A stretch of 64,000 nt of DNA from an uncultured Pelagibacteraceae bacterium (lineage in GTDB: Bacteria; Pseudomonadota; Alphaproteobacteria; Pelagibacterales; Pelagibacteraceae): positions 16,196 through 80,195 of the forward strand of contig CACOWV010000001.1 in the NCBI GenBank assembly GCA_902630945.1, in the 5' to 3' direction. The notes under the pieces are model-generated. The model saw only the letters and a program-made list of their open reading frames with translations, did not search any database and was not told the origin of the DNA. The position numbers were made by a program, and so were the translations under genes. The stretch's first letter is position 1, and each line of letters begins with the position of its first letter. Of the stretch, positions 55,283 to 62,904 are shown in pieces.

Positions 55283-56831
55283 ACAGCTTATTTTCCAATA
55301 TCGTTAAGTATTCTTTGAATTTATCAAAAGCTTTTAGTGAAGATTTGTATATAGGTTTTCTTGCCTGAGATGTACTCATGGTTTTAATAGGCGATTTATT
55401 TTTATGAAAAGCTAAGCATTTTTCATCCCATTCTAAATTACAAAATTTTATTATATCTCTTATCTCTTTTTCTGGATTTCTAATTAAATCTTCATATTTA
55501 ATATCAAAAATTTTCTCAGGGAAATTCGATTTCCAAAAATCCATGAGACCTTGATAATTTTTGTAATATTCAGCTAGATCTTCTTGAGAGTAGGTAAAGT
55601 TTAAACCACCTTCAAATAAATTCTTATACATCGATAAGCAATTATTTTTTGGATCTCTTATACAATGGATAATTTTAGATTGTGGGAATAAAAGATTTAT
55701 AAAGCCAATCCATCTAAAATTAAGTGGAGCTTTATCAGTTATATATTTTTTTGGAGATTCAAAGTTTTTAATGAAATCTAAATAATTTGTCCTTAGTTTG
55801 TTTATAATTGAATAATCATTAATTAAATTAGAAAAATCATCATTAAGAGATTTTTCATTATTAATAAAAACATCTTTGATTATATTCGGTAATATTGGAA
55901 GTTCGCCACCCCCAAAAACTTCACTATGAGATGAAACGATCTGTTCAACTAAAGATGTCCCAGATCGAGGCATTCCTAAAATAAAGATTATATTTTCTCC
56001 AATTTTGTCTGATTGAGGTTTTAATTTGTTTTCAGTAAATTTTTTTTTTATATCACTAAATAAACTTAGCTCATTTCTTACATCATAATTTAAAATTTTC
56101 TTTTTTAATTTATTTCCATTTATCAAATTTAGAGAAGCTTCTTTTATATTGCCAATATCTTCCTCAGCTTTTGCTAAAGAAAAATATATATCAATTTTTC
56201 CCAAATTATCTGAATCAAAATTGTTGATTTTTTGTTTTAACTCCAAATAATGATCATCACTAACATCATATTGTTTTGACTGACTTATTAAATGATCGGC
56301 TCTAGTAAAATTTGGATCTATCTTTAATGTTAGTTTAGAGTAAAAAATACTTTTTTCAAAATCACCTATTCCTTGATGAGCTAATGCCAAAGAATATGAT
56401 GCAACAGGATTTTGATTTGAGATTGATAAAGCTTTCTCATATAGTTTTATTGCCTCATCAAATTTATTTAAATCTCTTTTAAGATTCCCAAGATTAATAT
56501 ATGCATTGATGTAAGTATCATTTAATTTGAGTGCTTTATTGAATAATTTATCAGCCAGATCGTATTCTAAAAGATTCTTATGAGATAAACCCATATTATT
56601 TATAAGCGCAATATTATTTGGATCTAATTTAATTCCATTTTTAAAATTTAATTTTGCATTTATATAATTTCCATTATTTTGATAAGCTGAACCAACTAAA
56701 TTATGCAGAATAACGTATTCTGGGTTTTTTTTTATTAATAAACTCCCTTTAGAAATTACATGATCGTAATTTTTTAAGTTAAATTGATTAATTAGTATTT
56801 GTATTTGTTTTGATAAGTTTTCATTATTCAT
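55281..56831 (-). CDS. TPR-repeat sulfotransferase-domain protein (copy 2)
   Basis: This 516-aa protein has six or more TPR units in residues 1-220 (for example NYINAKLNFKNGIKLDPNNIALINNMG) and a sulfotransferase domain from about residue 250. The PAPS 5' loop is FILGMPRSGTSLVEQIVSSH. The 3'-phosphate motif IHCIRDPKNNCLSMYKNLF is intact, unlike copy 1. It resembles tyrosylprotein-type TPR sulfotransferases of marine Alphaproteobacteria. The acceptor is unknown. It converges on the porin terminator. Confidence 0.9.
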   Translation of the reverse strand: MNNENLSKQIQILINQFNLKNYDHVISKGSLLIKKNPEYVILHNLVGSAYQNNGNYINAKLNFKNGIKLDPNNIALINNMGLSHKNLLEYDLADKLFNKALKLNDTYINAYINLGNLKRDLNKFDEAIKLYEKALSISNQNPVASYSLALAHQGIGDFEKSIFYSKLTLKIDPNFTRADHLISQSKQYDVSDDHYLELKQKINNFDSDNLGKIDIYFSLAKAEEDIGNIKEASLNLINGNKLKKKILNYDVRNELSLFSDIKKKFTENKLKPQSDKIGENIIFILGMPRSGTSLVEQIVSSHSEVFGGGELPILPNIIKDVFINNEKSLNDDFSNLINDYSIINKLRTNYLDFIKNFESPKKYITDKAPLNFRWIGFINLLFPQSKIIHCIRDPKNNCLSMYKNLFEGGLNFTYSQEDLAEYYKNYQGLMDFWKSNFPEKIFDIKYEDLIRNPEKEIRDIIKFCNLEWDEKCLAFHKNKSPIKTMSTSQARKPIYKSSLKAFDKFKEYLTILENKL

Positions 56832-56839
56832 TTTTGAAA

Positions 56840-57376
56840 TTATTTCTGAAAATAAGATATCCCAGAAAAACCATATATGTTAGCTATTTTTAATTTTTTT
56901 ATATTTTTTTTACTGATACCTCCAAGAGCAATGATTTTTTTTTTACTTAAACGTGATAAAAAATTAAATCTTATTATTCCTAATCCTTTTTTATAATTTT
57001 TTGTTTTAAATATTGGAGACAAAAAAATTAATTTAATATTTTGTTTTTCTTTTTCTTTTATTTCGTAAATATTATGTGCAGACCCCATCAATAAAAAATT
57101 TTTTTTTAACGCAAAATTCCCTAATTGTAAATTTTTAACAAAAGAAGGAATATATGCTCCATCTAAACTGAGATTAATTGCTAATTTTATATTATTTGCT
57201 AAGTAAAGTCTGCGATTATTATTTTTGCAAAAATACTTTAATTCTAAAATTTTATTTTTGTTATTATCTTCCTTATAATTTCTAAAAATGATACCAATAT
57301 TTTTATTTAAATTTAGTATTTCTTTTTTTTTAAAGTCTGAAATAAAAGTAAAAATACTAGGAATTTTATTATGCAT
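56840..57376 (-). CDS. ThiE/TenI-like protein, short and divergent
   Basis: This 178-aa TIM-barrel-like protein has the late ThiE/TenI blocks FLLMGSAHNIYEI (sxHxxxE), LIFLSPIFKTKNYKKGLG (GPIFxTxxK), and ALGGISKKNIKKL plus GFSGISYF. However, the GxHLGQ block is replaced by GAYIPS and the chain is about 30 residues shorter than usual. Whether it makes thiamine phosphate is uncertain. Its ATG abuts the yggS ATG head-to-head (ATGCAT). It sits 8 nt upstream of the sulfotransferase gene. Confidence 0.75.
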   Translation of the reverse strand: MHNKIPSIFTFISDFKKKEILNLNKNIGIIFRNYKEDNNKNKILELKYFCKNNNRRLYLANNIKLAINLSLDGAYIPSFVKNLQLGNFALKKNFLLMGSAHNIYEIKEKEKQNIKLIFLSPIFKTKNYKKGLGIIRFNFLSRLSKKKIIALGGISKKNIKKLKIANIYGFSGISYFQK

Positions 57377-58027
57377 AAAAGTATTACTAATTTAATCGAT
57401 ATTAAAAAAGAAATAAATTCAAAAAAAGATAACTCTGTTCCAAACCCTAAAATAATTGCGGTAAGTAAAACCTTTTCTTTAGAAAAAATCATACCATTGA
57501 TTGATTATGGGCATCATGATTATGGTGAAAATAAAGTTCAAGAGGCAATCGAAAAATGGACAGTGATAAAGAATAAAAATCAAAGCTTAAATTTACACAT
57601 GGTTGGAAAATTGCAGACCAATAAAGTTAAACAAGCTCTAAAAATATTTGATTATATTCATTCATTAGACTCAGAAAAATTAGCAAAAAAGATTTCAAAA
57701 GAACAAAAAGATTTAAAAAAGAATATTAAACTGTTTATTCAGGTCAATATTGGTAATGAGATTCAGAAGAATGGAATAGATATTAATGATTTAAAAAATT
57801 TCTATAAGTTCTGCACAAATGATTTAGGTTTAAATATAATTGGTTTGATGTGTTTACCTCCTGAGGGGTTAGATCCATCTATTTATTTTGATAAGATGAA
57901 AAAAGCATCTGATAATTTATCTTTGAAAGAATTAAGTATGGGCATGTCATCAGATTATATGACTGCCATAAAGTTTAAGGCGAGCTATCTTAGAATTGGT
58001 TCGAAAATTTTTGGTAAAAGAATTTAG
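57371..58027 (+). CDS. YggS-family PLP homeostasis protein
   Basis: This 218-aa PLP-binding protein (YggS/PLPBP) has IIAVSKTFSLEKIIPLIDYG with the Schiff-base Lys, HDYGENKVQEAIEKW (GENyvQE), LHMVGKLQTNKVKQAL (HxiGxLQxNK) and LSMGMSSDYMTAIKFKASYLRIGSKIFG. It buffers pyridoxal phosphate and affects amino-acid metabolism. A TAGGA ribosome site lies about 9 nt upstream, inside the thiE-like gene. The stop shares TTAG with the convergent L,D-transpeptidase gene. Confidence 0.97.
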   Translation: MHKSITNLIDIKKEINSKKDNSVPNPKIIAVSKTFSLEKIIPLIDYGHHDYGENKVQEAIEKWTVIKNKNQSLNLHMVGKLQTNKVKQALKIFDYIHSLDSEKLAKKISKEQKDLKKNIKLFIQVNIGNEIQKNGIDINDLKNFYKFCTNDLGLNIIGLMCLPPEGLDPSIYFDKMKKASDNLSLKELSMGMSSDYMTAIKFKASYLRIGSKIFGKRI

Positions 58028-58518
58028 AAAATTTTTATTTTTGTTTTTTTATTGATTAATTTTAATAAGATAAGAAAATCTTTTTTTTTTAGAGCTATAC
58101 AGCCCAAAGTATTTTTAAAATTATTGGTTAAATGAATAAAAATTGCACTACCCTTATTCGATATTACTTTTTTAGTATTATATAAAATAGGAATTAAATA
58201 ATCGTACTTATGATCTCTTCTAAAAATTTTTTCATGTTTTATACCCTTTCTAATTTTTATTAGCTTATTATAATTTTTTTTATCATTTGGGTCATCGCAC
58301 CAACCCATTTTTTTTGTTATGGGTATGCATTTTAATTTTGTTATTGGATTTTTACATCTATCTCTTCGATAATAAAGGTCACCTAAATTATAAATTCCTG
58401 AAGGTGTTTTTTTATCTCCTTCAATTTTATTTTTGGTGGTTCCATATTTCCCTATACAACAACGAAATATAAATTCTTCACAAACAAGAGTTACTTTATT
58501 TTTTAACAATATTGTCAT
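58024..58518 (-). CDS. L,D-transpeptidase (YkuD) family protein
   Basis: This 164-aa YkuD-domain protein has the catalytic pattern GSAIFIHLTNNFKNTLGCIALKKKD (His, then GC nucleophile) and the entry TPSGIYNLGDLYYRRDRC. It would form 3-3 peptidoglycan cross-links or attach proteins to the wall. No signal peptide is evident (start MTILLKNKVTLVC), so a cytosolic or differently exported form is possible. It is divergent from the regulator gene with only 13 bp between starts. Confidence 0.88.
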   Translation of the reverse strand: MTILLKNKVTLVCEEFIFRCCIGKYGTTKNKIEGDKKTPSGIYNLGDLYYRRDRCKNPITKLKCIPITKKMGWCDDPNDKKNYNKLIKIRKGIKHEKIFRRDHKYDYLIPILYNTKKVISNKGSAIFIHLTNNFKNTLGCIALKKKDFLILLKLINKKTKIKIF

Positions 58519-58531
58519 AACTTAAATATAC

Positions 58532-59095
58532 ATGAATTCTAAAAAAATAGGTGTATATCAATACGATATTTTGTTTGAAATTTTAGAGGAAGTAAAAGAA
58601 AGATTAAATTTTGATGTAATAAAAGTAGATAACGAAACTCAGATTAAAGCAAAAGATGATTTAAAGGACAGTTTTCTATTATTATCGAAGAATCCAATTC
58701 AAAATTATAAGGACTTACTCATAATAGATGGTGGTCCAGTCAAAATTGAAAAACTTATTGAACAAATAAATTTAAGATTTTTAAAAAATAAATTTAGTTC
58801 TCAATCAGATTTAGAGGTTGGGTTTTATAAGTTAAATATAAATTCTAGAGAAATTGTCAGAGAAAAAAAAATACTTCAGTTGACGGAAAGAGAAATAAAT
58901 TTAATTCTATTTTTAAAAAATGCAAAAAAACCTGTCAAAATTCATGAACTACAAAAAGAGGTTTGGGACTATAGTTCTCAACTAGAGACACATACCGTTG
59001 AGACTCATATTTATAGATTAAGAAAAAAAATTAAAGATAAATTTAATGACGAAAATTTTATAATTAGTTCTAAAAATGGTTACATTGTGAAATGA
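58532..59095 (+). CDS. atypical OmpR-type regulator with degenerate receiver domain
   Basis: The C-terminal ~85 residues form an OmpR/PhoB winged helix: LQLTEREINLILFLKNAKKPVKIHELQKEVW, then HTVETHIYRLRKKIKDKF and ISSKNGYIVK. The N-terminal ~100 residues resemble a response-regulator receiver in size and secondary structure, but lack the acidic pair and the phosphorylated Asp (the beta3 region reads SFLLLSKN). It is probably a phosphorylation-independent regulator. No histidine kinase is adjacent. The stop overlaps the ArfA-like micro-ORF as ATGA. Confidence 0.87.
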   Translation: MNSKKIGVYQYDILFEILEEVKERLNFDVIKVDNETQIKAKDDLKDSFLLLSKNPIQNYKDLLIIDGGPVKIEKLIEQINLRFLKNKFSSQSDLEVGFYKLNINSREIVREKKILQLTEREINLILFLKNAKKPVKIHELQKEVWDYSSQLETHTVETHIYRLRKKIKDKFNDENFIISSKNGYIVK

Positions 59096-59196
59096 AAAAA
59101 AAAAATAAAATAGCGAAAGATTTATTTACAAGGAAATATAAACTCAGAATAGTTAAACCAAAAAAAGGTAAAGGAAGTTTTAAGAGAAAAAAATAA
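59092..59196 (+). CDS. arfA: 34-aa ArfA-like alternative ribosome-rescue factor (micro-ORF)
   Basis: This ORF is too short for the supplied track. It encodes a 34-aa very basic peptide, AKDLFTRKYKLRIVKPKK then GKGSFKRKK. It aligns with the core of E. coli ArfA, where [20 protein letters not shown] binds RF2 and the empty mRNA channel. ArfA recruits RF2 to ribosomes stalled on non-stop mRNA. The RxV..KxKKGKGS(Y/F).RK pattern is retained; the hydrophobic C-terminal tail of E. coli ArfA is absent. It is coupled to the upstream regulator by ATGA and ends 9 nt before the convergent kinase gene. Family assignment is by recalled motif only. Confidence 0.75.
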   Translation: MKKKNKIAKDLFTRKYKLRIVKPKKGKGSFKRKK

Positions 59197-59205
59197 ATAT
59201 TTATT

Positions 59206-60138
59206 CTAATTAAGTCTAGCCCCAATTTGTTGAATTATTTTTGATGACATTTCAGTTCCTTTTTCAAGGCATTCTTTTTGAGAAAAATTATTTATTAATC
59301 CATGAAGATAACCTGCAGCAAATAGGTCCCCAGCTCCTGTTAGATCAACTATATCTAAATTTTTTTTAATCCCAATTTCCTCTATATTTTCACCATTTAA
59401 AGACACAGCACCATTTTTTCCTCTTGTAACTACTAAATGTTTATTTATTTGTTTTGCAAATGAAACCACTTCATCAAAATTTTTTGCATTAATTAATGAC
59501 ATTATTTCTTCCTCATTTGCAAAAGTAATATCTAATTTCTTTTTTACTAAATCTAGAAAATGAGTTTTATGTCTGTCAACACAGAATTTATCTGATAATG
59601 ACATCGAGACTTTTTTAGAATTTCTAATGGCTTTATCAAAAGCTTTTTTTGGTTCACCCTCATCCCATAAATAGCCTTCTAGAAAAATCATTTCAGAATT
59701 CTTTATTACTTTAGAATCTATGTCGTTATCGTTAATTTTTCCTGCAATTCCTAAAAAAGTACACATTGTTCGTTCTGAGTCAGGCGTAATTAAGATAAGA
59801 CAAGTACCCGTAGGTATTTTTTCTTTTTTTTTTTTATAAAAATAGTTCACTTTCTCTTTTTTAAGTCCAATTTCATATTTTTTTCCAAGATCATCATCTG
59901 AAATTTTTCCTATAAAGCCCACATTGTTGTTAAGTTGAGACAATCCTACAATTGAATTTGCTACTGAACCTCCTGAGATAGTTTTTTCTATTTTTAGATT
60001 TGATAAAAGATTTATAAATTCATCCTCATCAAAAATTAATTTCATATTTCCTTTAGCTAAATTATTTTTAGTAATAAAGTTTTCATCAATCTTGCAAATC
60101 ACATCTACAATTGCATTTCCTATACCAATTATTTTCAT
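59206..60138 (-). CDS. PfkB-family carbohydrate/adenosine kinase
   Basis: This 310-aa ribokinase-fold kinase shows IGIGNAIVDVICKID, SGGSVANSIVGLSQLN, VGFIGKISDDDLGKKY, PTGTCLILITPDSERTMCTFLG and the ATP/anion-hole motif VDLTGAGDLFAAGYLHGL (GAGD with catalytic Asp). The N-terminal pattern and TGTCLILITPD..RTM block resemble alphaproteobacterial adenosine kinase-like proteins. The substrate (adenosine or a sugar) is not certain. nth lies 1 nt upstream on the same strand. Confidence 0.9.
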   Translation of the reverse strand: MKIIGIGNAIVDVICKIDENFITKNNLAKGNMKLIFDEDEFINLLSNLKIEKTISGGSVANSIVGLSQLNNNVGFIGKISDDDLGKKYEIGLKKEKVNYFYKKKKEKIPTGTCLILITPDSERTMCTFLGIAGKINDNDIDSKVIKNSEMIFLEGYLWDEGEPKKAFDKAIRNSKKVSMSLSDKFCVDRHKTHFLDLVKKKLDITFANEEEIMSLINAKNFDEVVSFAKQINKHLVVTRGKNGAVSLNGENIEEIGIKKNLDIVDLTGAGDLFAAGYLHGLINNFSQKECLEKGTEMSSKIIQQIGARLN

Positions 60139-60139
60139 A

Positions 60140-60793
60140 TTAGGCTTTTTTAGTTTTAATGGGTTTTTTTCTATTAGGATAACAAGTAGTGCAAATTTTA
60201 CAAGTTAATCCATAACAATCTCTAGCTTTACAATATTCTCTTCCATAATAAATAATTTGAAGGTGAAGTTTATTCCAATTTTTTTTTGGAAATAATCTTT
60301 TTAAATCTTTTTCGGTTTGCACAACATTTTTTCCATTCGTTAGCCCCCATCTTTGAGCTAATCGGTGAATATGAGTATCAATCGGAAATGCTGGGTGACC
60401 GAAACCTTGAGACATAACAACACTAGCTGTTTTATGTCCTACACCTGGAAGGTTTTCTAATTCTTCGAACGAGTTTGGTACTTTACCATTATGTTTTTCT
60501 ATAAGTATTCTTGATAAATTATAAATACTTTTTGATTTAACTCTAAAAATACCAATTTTCTTTATTAAATTTTCAATTTTTTTTCTTCCTAATTTTTTAA
60601 AATGATTGGGTTTAAAATATTTTGTATAAATATTTTTTGTAACATTATTAACGTTTACATCTGTGCATTGTGCGGAGAGAAGAACTGAAATTAATAAAGT
60701 AAATACATTTCTACTTTTTAAAGGAACTTTTATTTTAGGGTATGTCTTATTTAAAATTTTTAAAATAATTTTAGCTCTTTGAACTTCATTCAT
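60140..60793 (-). CDS. nth: endonuclease III (Nth) with unusual Fe-S cysteine spacing
   Basis: Nth (217 aa) is the base-excision glycosylase/lyase for oxidised pyrimidines. The helix-hairpin-helix LENLPGVGHKTASVVMSQGFG carries the catalytic Lys, and FPIDTHIHRLAQRWGLT carries the catalytic Asp. The C-terminal cluster is CKARDCYGLTCKICTTC: five cysteines at about 188, 193, 198, 201 and 204. The usual 4Fe-4S spacing is C-x6-C-x2-C-x5-C. The stop/start with dapB overlaps by one base. Confidence 0.95.
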   Translation of the reverse strand: MNEVQRAKIILKILNKTYPKIKVPLKSRNVFTLLISVLLSAQCTDVNVNNVTKNIYTKYFKPNHFKKLGRKKIENLIKKIGIFRVKSKSIYNLSRILIEKHNGKVPNSFEELENLPGVGHKTASVVMSQGFGHPAFPIDTHIHRLAQRWGLTNGKNVVQTEKDLKRLFPKKNWNKLHLQIIYYGREYCKARDCYGLTCKICTTCYPNRKKPIKTKKA

Positions 60794-61569
60794 TATTTAA
60801 AGTTCATAAGGTCTCGCATTGAATAAAGACCAGGTTTTTTACTCATAAGCCACTTAGCAGCTGATAACGCTCCTTCAGAATAAAGAGTTCTATCAAATGC
60901 TTCATGATTTAAAGTTATTATTTCTTTACCACTTGAGAATTTTACCTCATGTTCTCCGATTACTTTACCTTTTCGTAAAGAGTTAAAGTTAATTTTATTT
61001 CCATAAGGAAATGATTTTTTATTTAAATATTTTTTTCCTATTAAATTATAAAAGTTCTTTTTTTTTCCTTTAGCTATTCCATTTCCCAACATTAATGCAG
61101 TGCCAGAGGGATAATCTTTCTTATTTTTATGATGAACTTCATATATTTTGCTTACAAAATTCTTTCCTAATGAACTAGATGTAATTTCAGTAAGATACAT
61201 TAAAAGATTGATACCCAAACTCATATTGCCAGCTTTTAATATGGGTATTTTTTTAGAAAATTTTTTTATCAAATTTTCTTCATTTCTTGTAAATCCTGTT
61301 GTTCCAATGACAACTCTTTTTTTCAGTTTTGCTGCAATTCTAAGAACCTGAAAAGTACATTTAGGGACTGTAAAATCAATAATTAAGTGAGCTTTTTTAA
61401 ATATTGTTTCTTTATTTAGATCTACTCTTATGCCATTAATTTTTTTATTAATAATTTTATTTTCAGTCAGTGCAACAATTTTAAAATTTCTATCTGATTT
61501 AATAGATCTTATAATTTGTTGACCCATACGCCCCATACATCCAGTGACTGCTAAATTTATTTTTTTCAT
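60793..61569 (-). CDS. dapB: 4-hydroxy-tetrahydrodipicolinate reductase
   Basis: DapB (258 aa) acts in lysine and meso-diaminopimelate synthesis. Visible: LAVTGCMGRMGQQIIRSI (NAD(P) loop), LIIDFTVP, VVIGTTGFTRNE, KAGNMSLGINLLMYL, YEVHHKNKKDYPSGTALMLG (catalytic His/Lys) and GEHEVKFSSGKEIITLNHEAFDRTLYSEGAL. It starts in an ATGA overlap with a small membrane protein downstream of dnaJ. Confidence 0.98.
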   Translation of the reverse strand: MKKINLAVTGCMGRMGQQIIRSIKSDRNFKIVALTENKIINKKINGIRVDLNKETIFKKAHLIIDFTVPKCTFQVLRIAAKLKKRVVIGTTGFTRNEENLIKKFSKKIPILKAGNMSLGINLLMYLTEITSSSLGKNFVSKIYEVHHKNKKDYPSGTALMLGNGIAKGKKKNFYNLIGKKYLNKKSFPYGNKINFNSLRKGKVIGEHEVKFSSGKEIITLNHEAFDRTLYSEGALSAAKWLMSKKPGLYSMRDLMNFK

Positions 61570-61730
61570 TTAAAGATAAGATTTGAAGCTATCACAACAC
61601 CAGCAACAATTATAGACCAAATCAATAAATTTTTTAAAAATTGTTTTGATTTTAAATTTGTTCTTAAAAAAGCAGGAAGTACAAGAATAAGAACTGCTAT
61701 TAAGAAAATTGCAGGGATAATTTTACTCAT
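61566..61730 (-). CDS. 54-aa two-helix membrane protein coupled to dapB
   Basis: This ORF is below the track length. It reads MSKIIPAIFLIAVLILVLPAFL, then a basic turn (RTNLKSKQFLKN), then LLIWSIIVAGVVIASNLIFK. These are two membrane helices with a positively charged cytosolic-type loop. It lies 9 nt after dnaJ and its stop overlaps the dapB start (ATGA). Position and coupling support a real gene. I recognise no named family. Confidence 0.72.
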   Translation of the reverse strand: MSKIIPAIFLIAVLILVLPAFLRTNLKSKQFLKNLLIWSIIVAGVVIASNLIFK

Positions 61731-61739
61731 TCTAATTTT

Positions 61740-62876
61740 TTAATTATTCCAAAAACTTTTAGCTTTTTGAAAAAACTTCTTTATACTAGGATTTGATTTT
61801 TCATTTTCAATTTTTCTAAATCTCTCTAATAAATCTTTTTGCTCTTTGTTTAAAAATACTGGTACTTCAGTCTTAACTTGTACATAAAGATCACCAAAAT
61901 CTCCTCTTCGCATAAATGGCATACCTTTACCCTTAAGTCTAAATTGTTTCCCATCTTGTGTACCATCGGGTATTTTAATTTTTGCTTTTTTTCCATCAAT
62001 AGTTGGAATTTCTATCGTTGTTCCAAGAGCTGCGTCTGCAATGGATATTGGAAATTCAAAAAATAAATTAACATCTGATCTTTTAAAAAGTTCATGAGAT
62101 TTAATATTAATAAATAAATACAAATCTCCACTTGCACCTCCTCTTGTACCAGCTTCTCCTTTTCCTGCTAATCTAATTCTTGTTCCATCGTCAACTCCCT
62201 TTGGAATAGTTACTGATATTTTCTTTAAGGTTTGCTTATTTCCTTGTCCATTACAATCTGTGCATGGATTTGTAATCTCTTCACCACTACCGGCACATTG
62301 AGGACAAGTTTGTTGTACTGTAAAAAAACCTTGATTTGAACGAACGCGACCGTTACCCCCGCAATATGTACATCTATCAGGACTAGTTCCTGTCTTCGAT
62401 CCATTTCCTTTACAAGTATTACATTTTTCTGAAGTTGAAAATTGTATGTTTTGTTTTTTTCCTAAGTAAGCATCCTCAAGTGTAATTGTTAAATCATATC
62501 TTAAATCTGAACCTCGATTAACGGAATTTCTTCCTCGAGAACTCCGTCTTCCTCCTCCAAAATCTCCAAAAAAATCTTCAAAGATATCTGAAAAATCAGC
62601 ACCACTAAATCCACCAAAGCCACCAAAACCTCCTTTACCACCTCCTCCATTTTCAAAGGCAGCATGACCAAAATTATCATAATTTTCTTTTTTTGATTTA
62701 TCAGAGAGAACACCATATGCTTCGCTTGCTTCCTTAAATTTGTCTTCAGCAACTTTATCATCAGGGTTTTTATCTGGATGATATTTTACTGCTAATTTTC
62801 TATAAGCTGATTTGAGTTCATCAGGGCTTGCGTTTTTGTTAACGCCTAAGACATCGTAGTAATCTCTTTTAGCCAT
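61740..62876 (-). CDS. dnaJ: chaperone DnaJ
   Basis: DnaJ (378 aa) stimulates DnaK ATPase and delivers substrates. The J domain has [37 protein letters not shown] with the HPD motif. A Gly/Phe-rich region follows, then four zinc-finger repeats ([32 protein letters not shown]) and the C-terminal substrate domain with [13 protein letters not shown]. It is 28 nt downstream of dnaK on the same strand. Confidence 0.99.
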   Translation of the reverse strand: MAKRDYYDVLGVNKNASPDELKSAYRKLAVKYHPDKNPDDKVAEDKFKEASEAYGVLSDKSKKENYDNFGHAAFENGGGGKGGFGGFGGFSGADFSDIFEDFFGDFGGGRRSSRGRNSVNRGSDLRYDLTITLEDAYLGKKQNIQFSTSEKCNTCKGNGSKTGTSPDRCTYCGGNGRVRSNQGFFTVQQTCPQCAGSGEEITNPCTDCNGQGNKQTLKKISVTIPKGVDDGTRIRLAGKGEAGTRGGASGDLYLFINIKSHELFKRSDVNLFFEFPISIADAALGTTIEIPTIDGKKAKIKIPDGTQDGKQFRLKGKGMPFMRRGDFGDLYVQVKTEVPVFLNKEQKDLLERFRKIENEKSNPSIKKFFQKAKSFWNN

Positions 62877-62904
62877 GCATGCATCCAGGACAAATAGATG
62901 TCAG

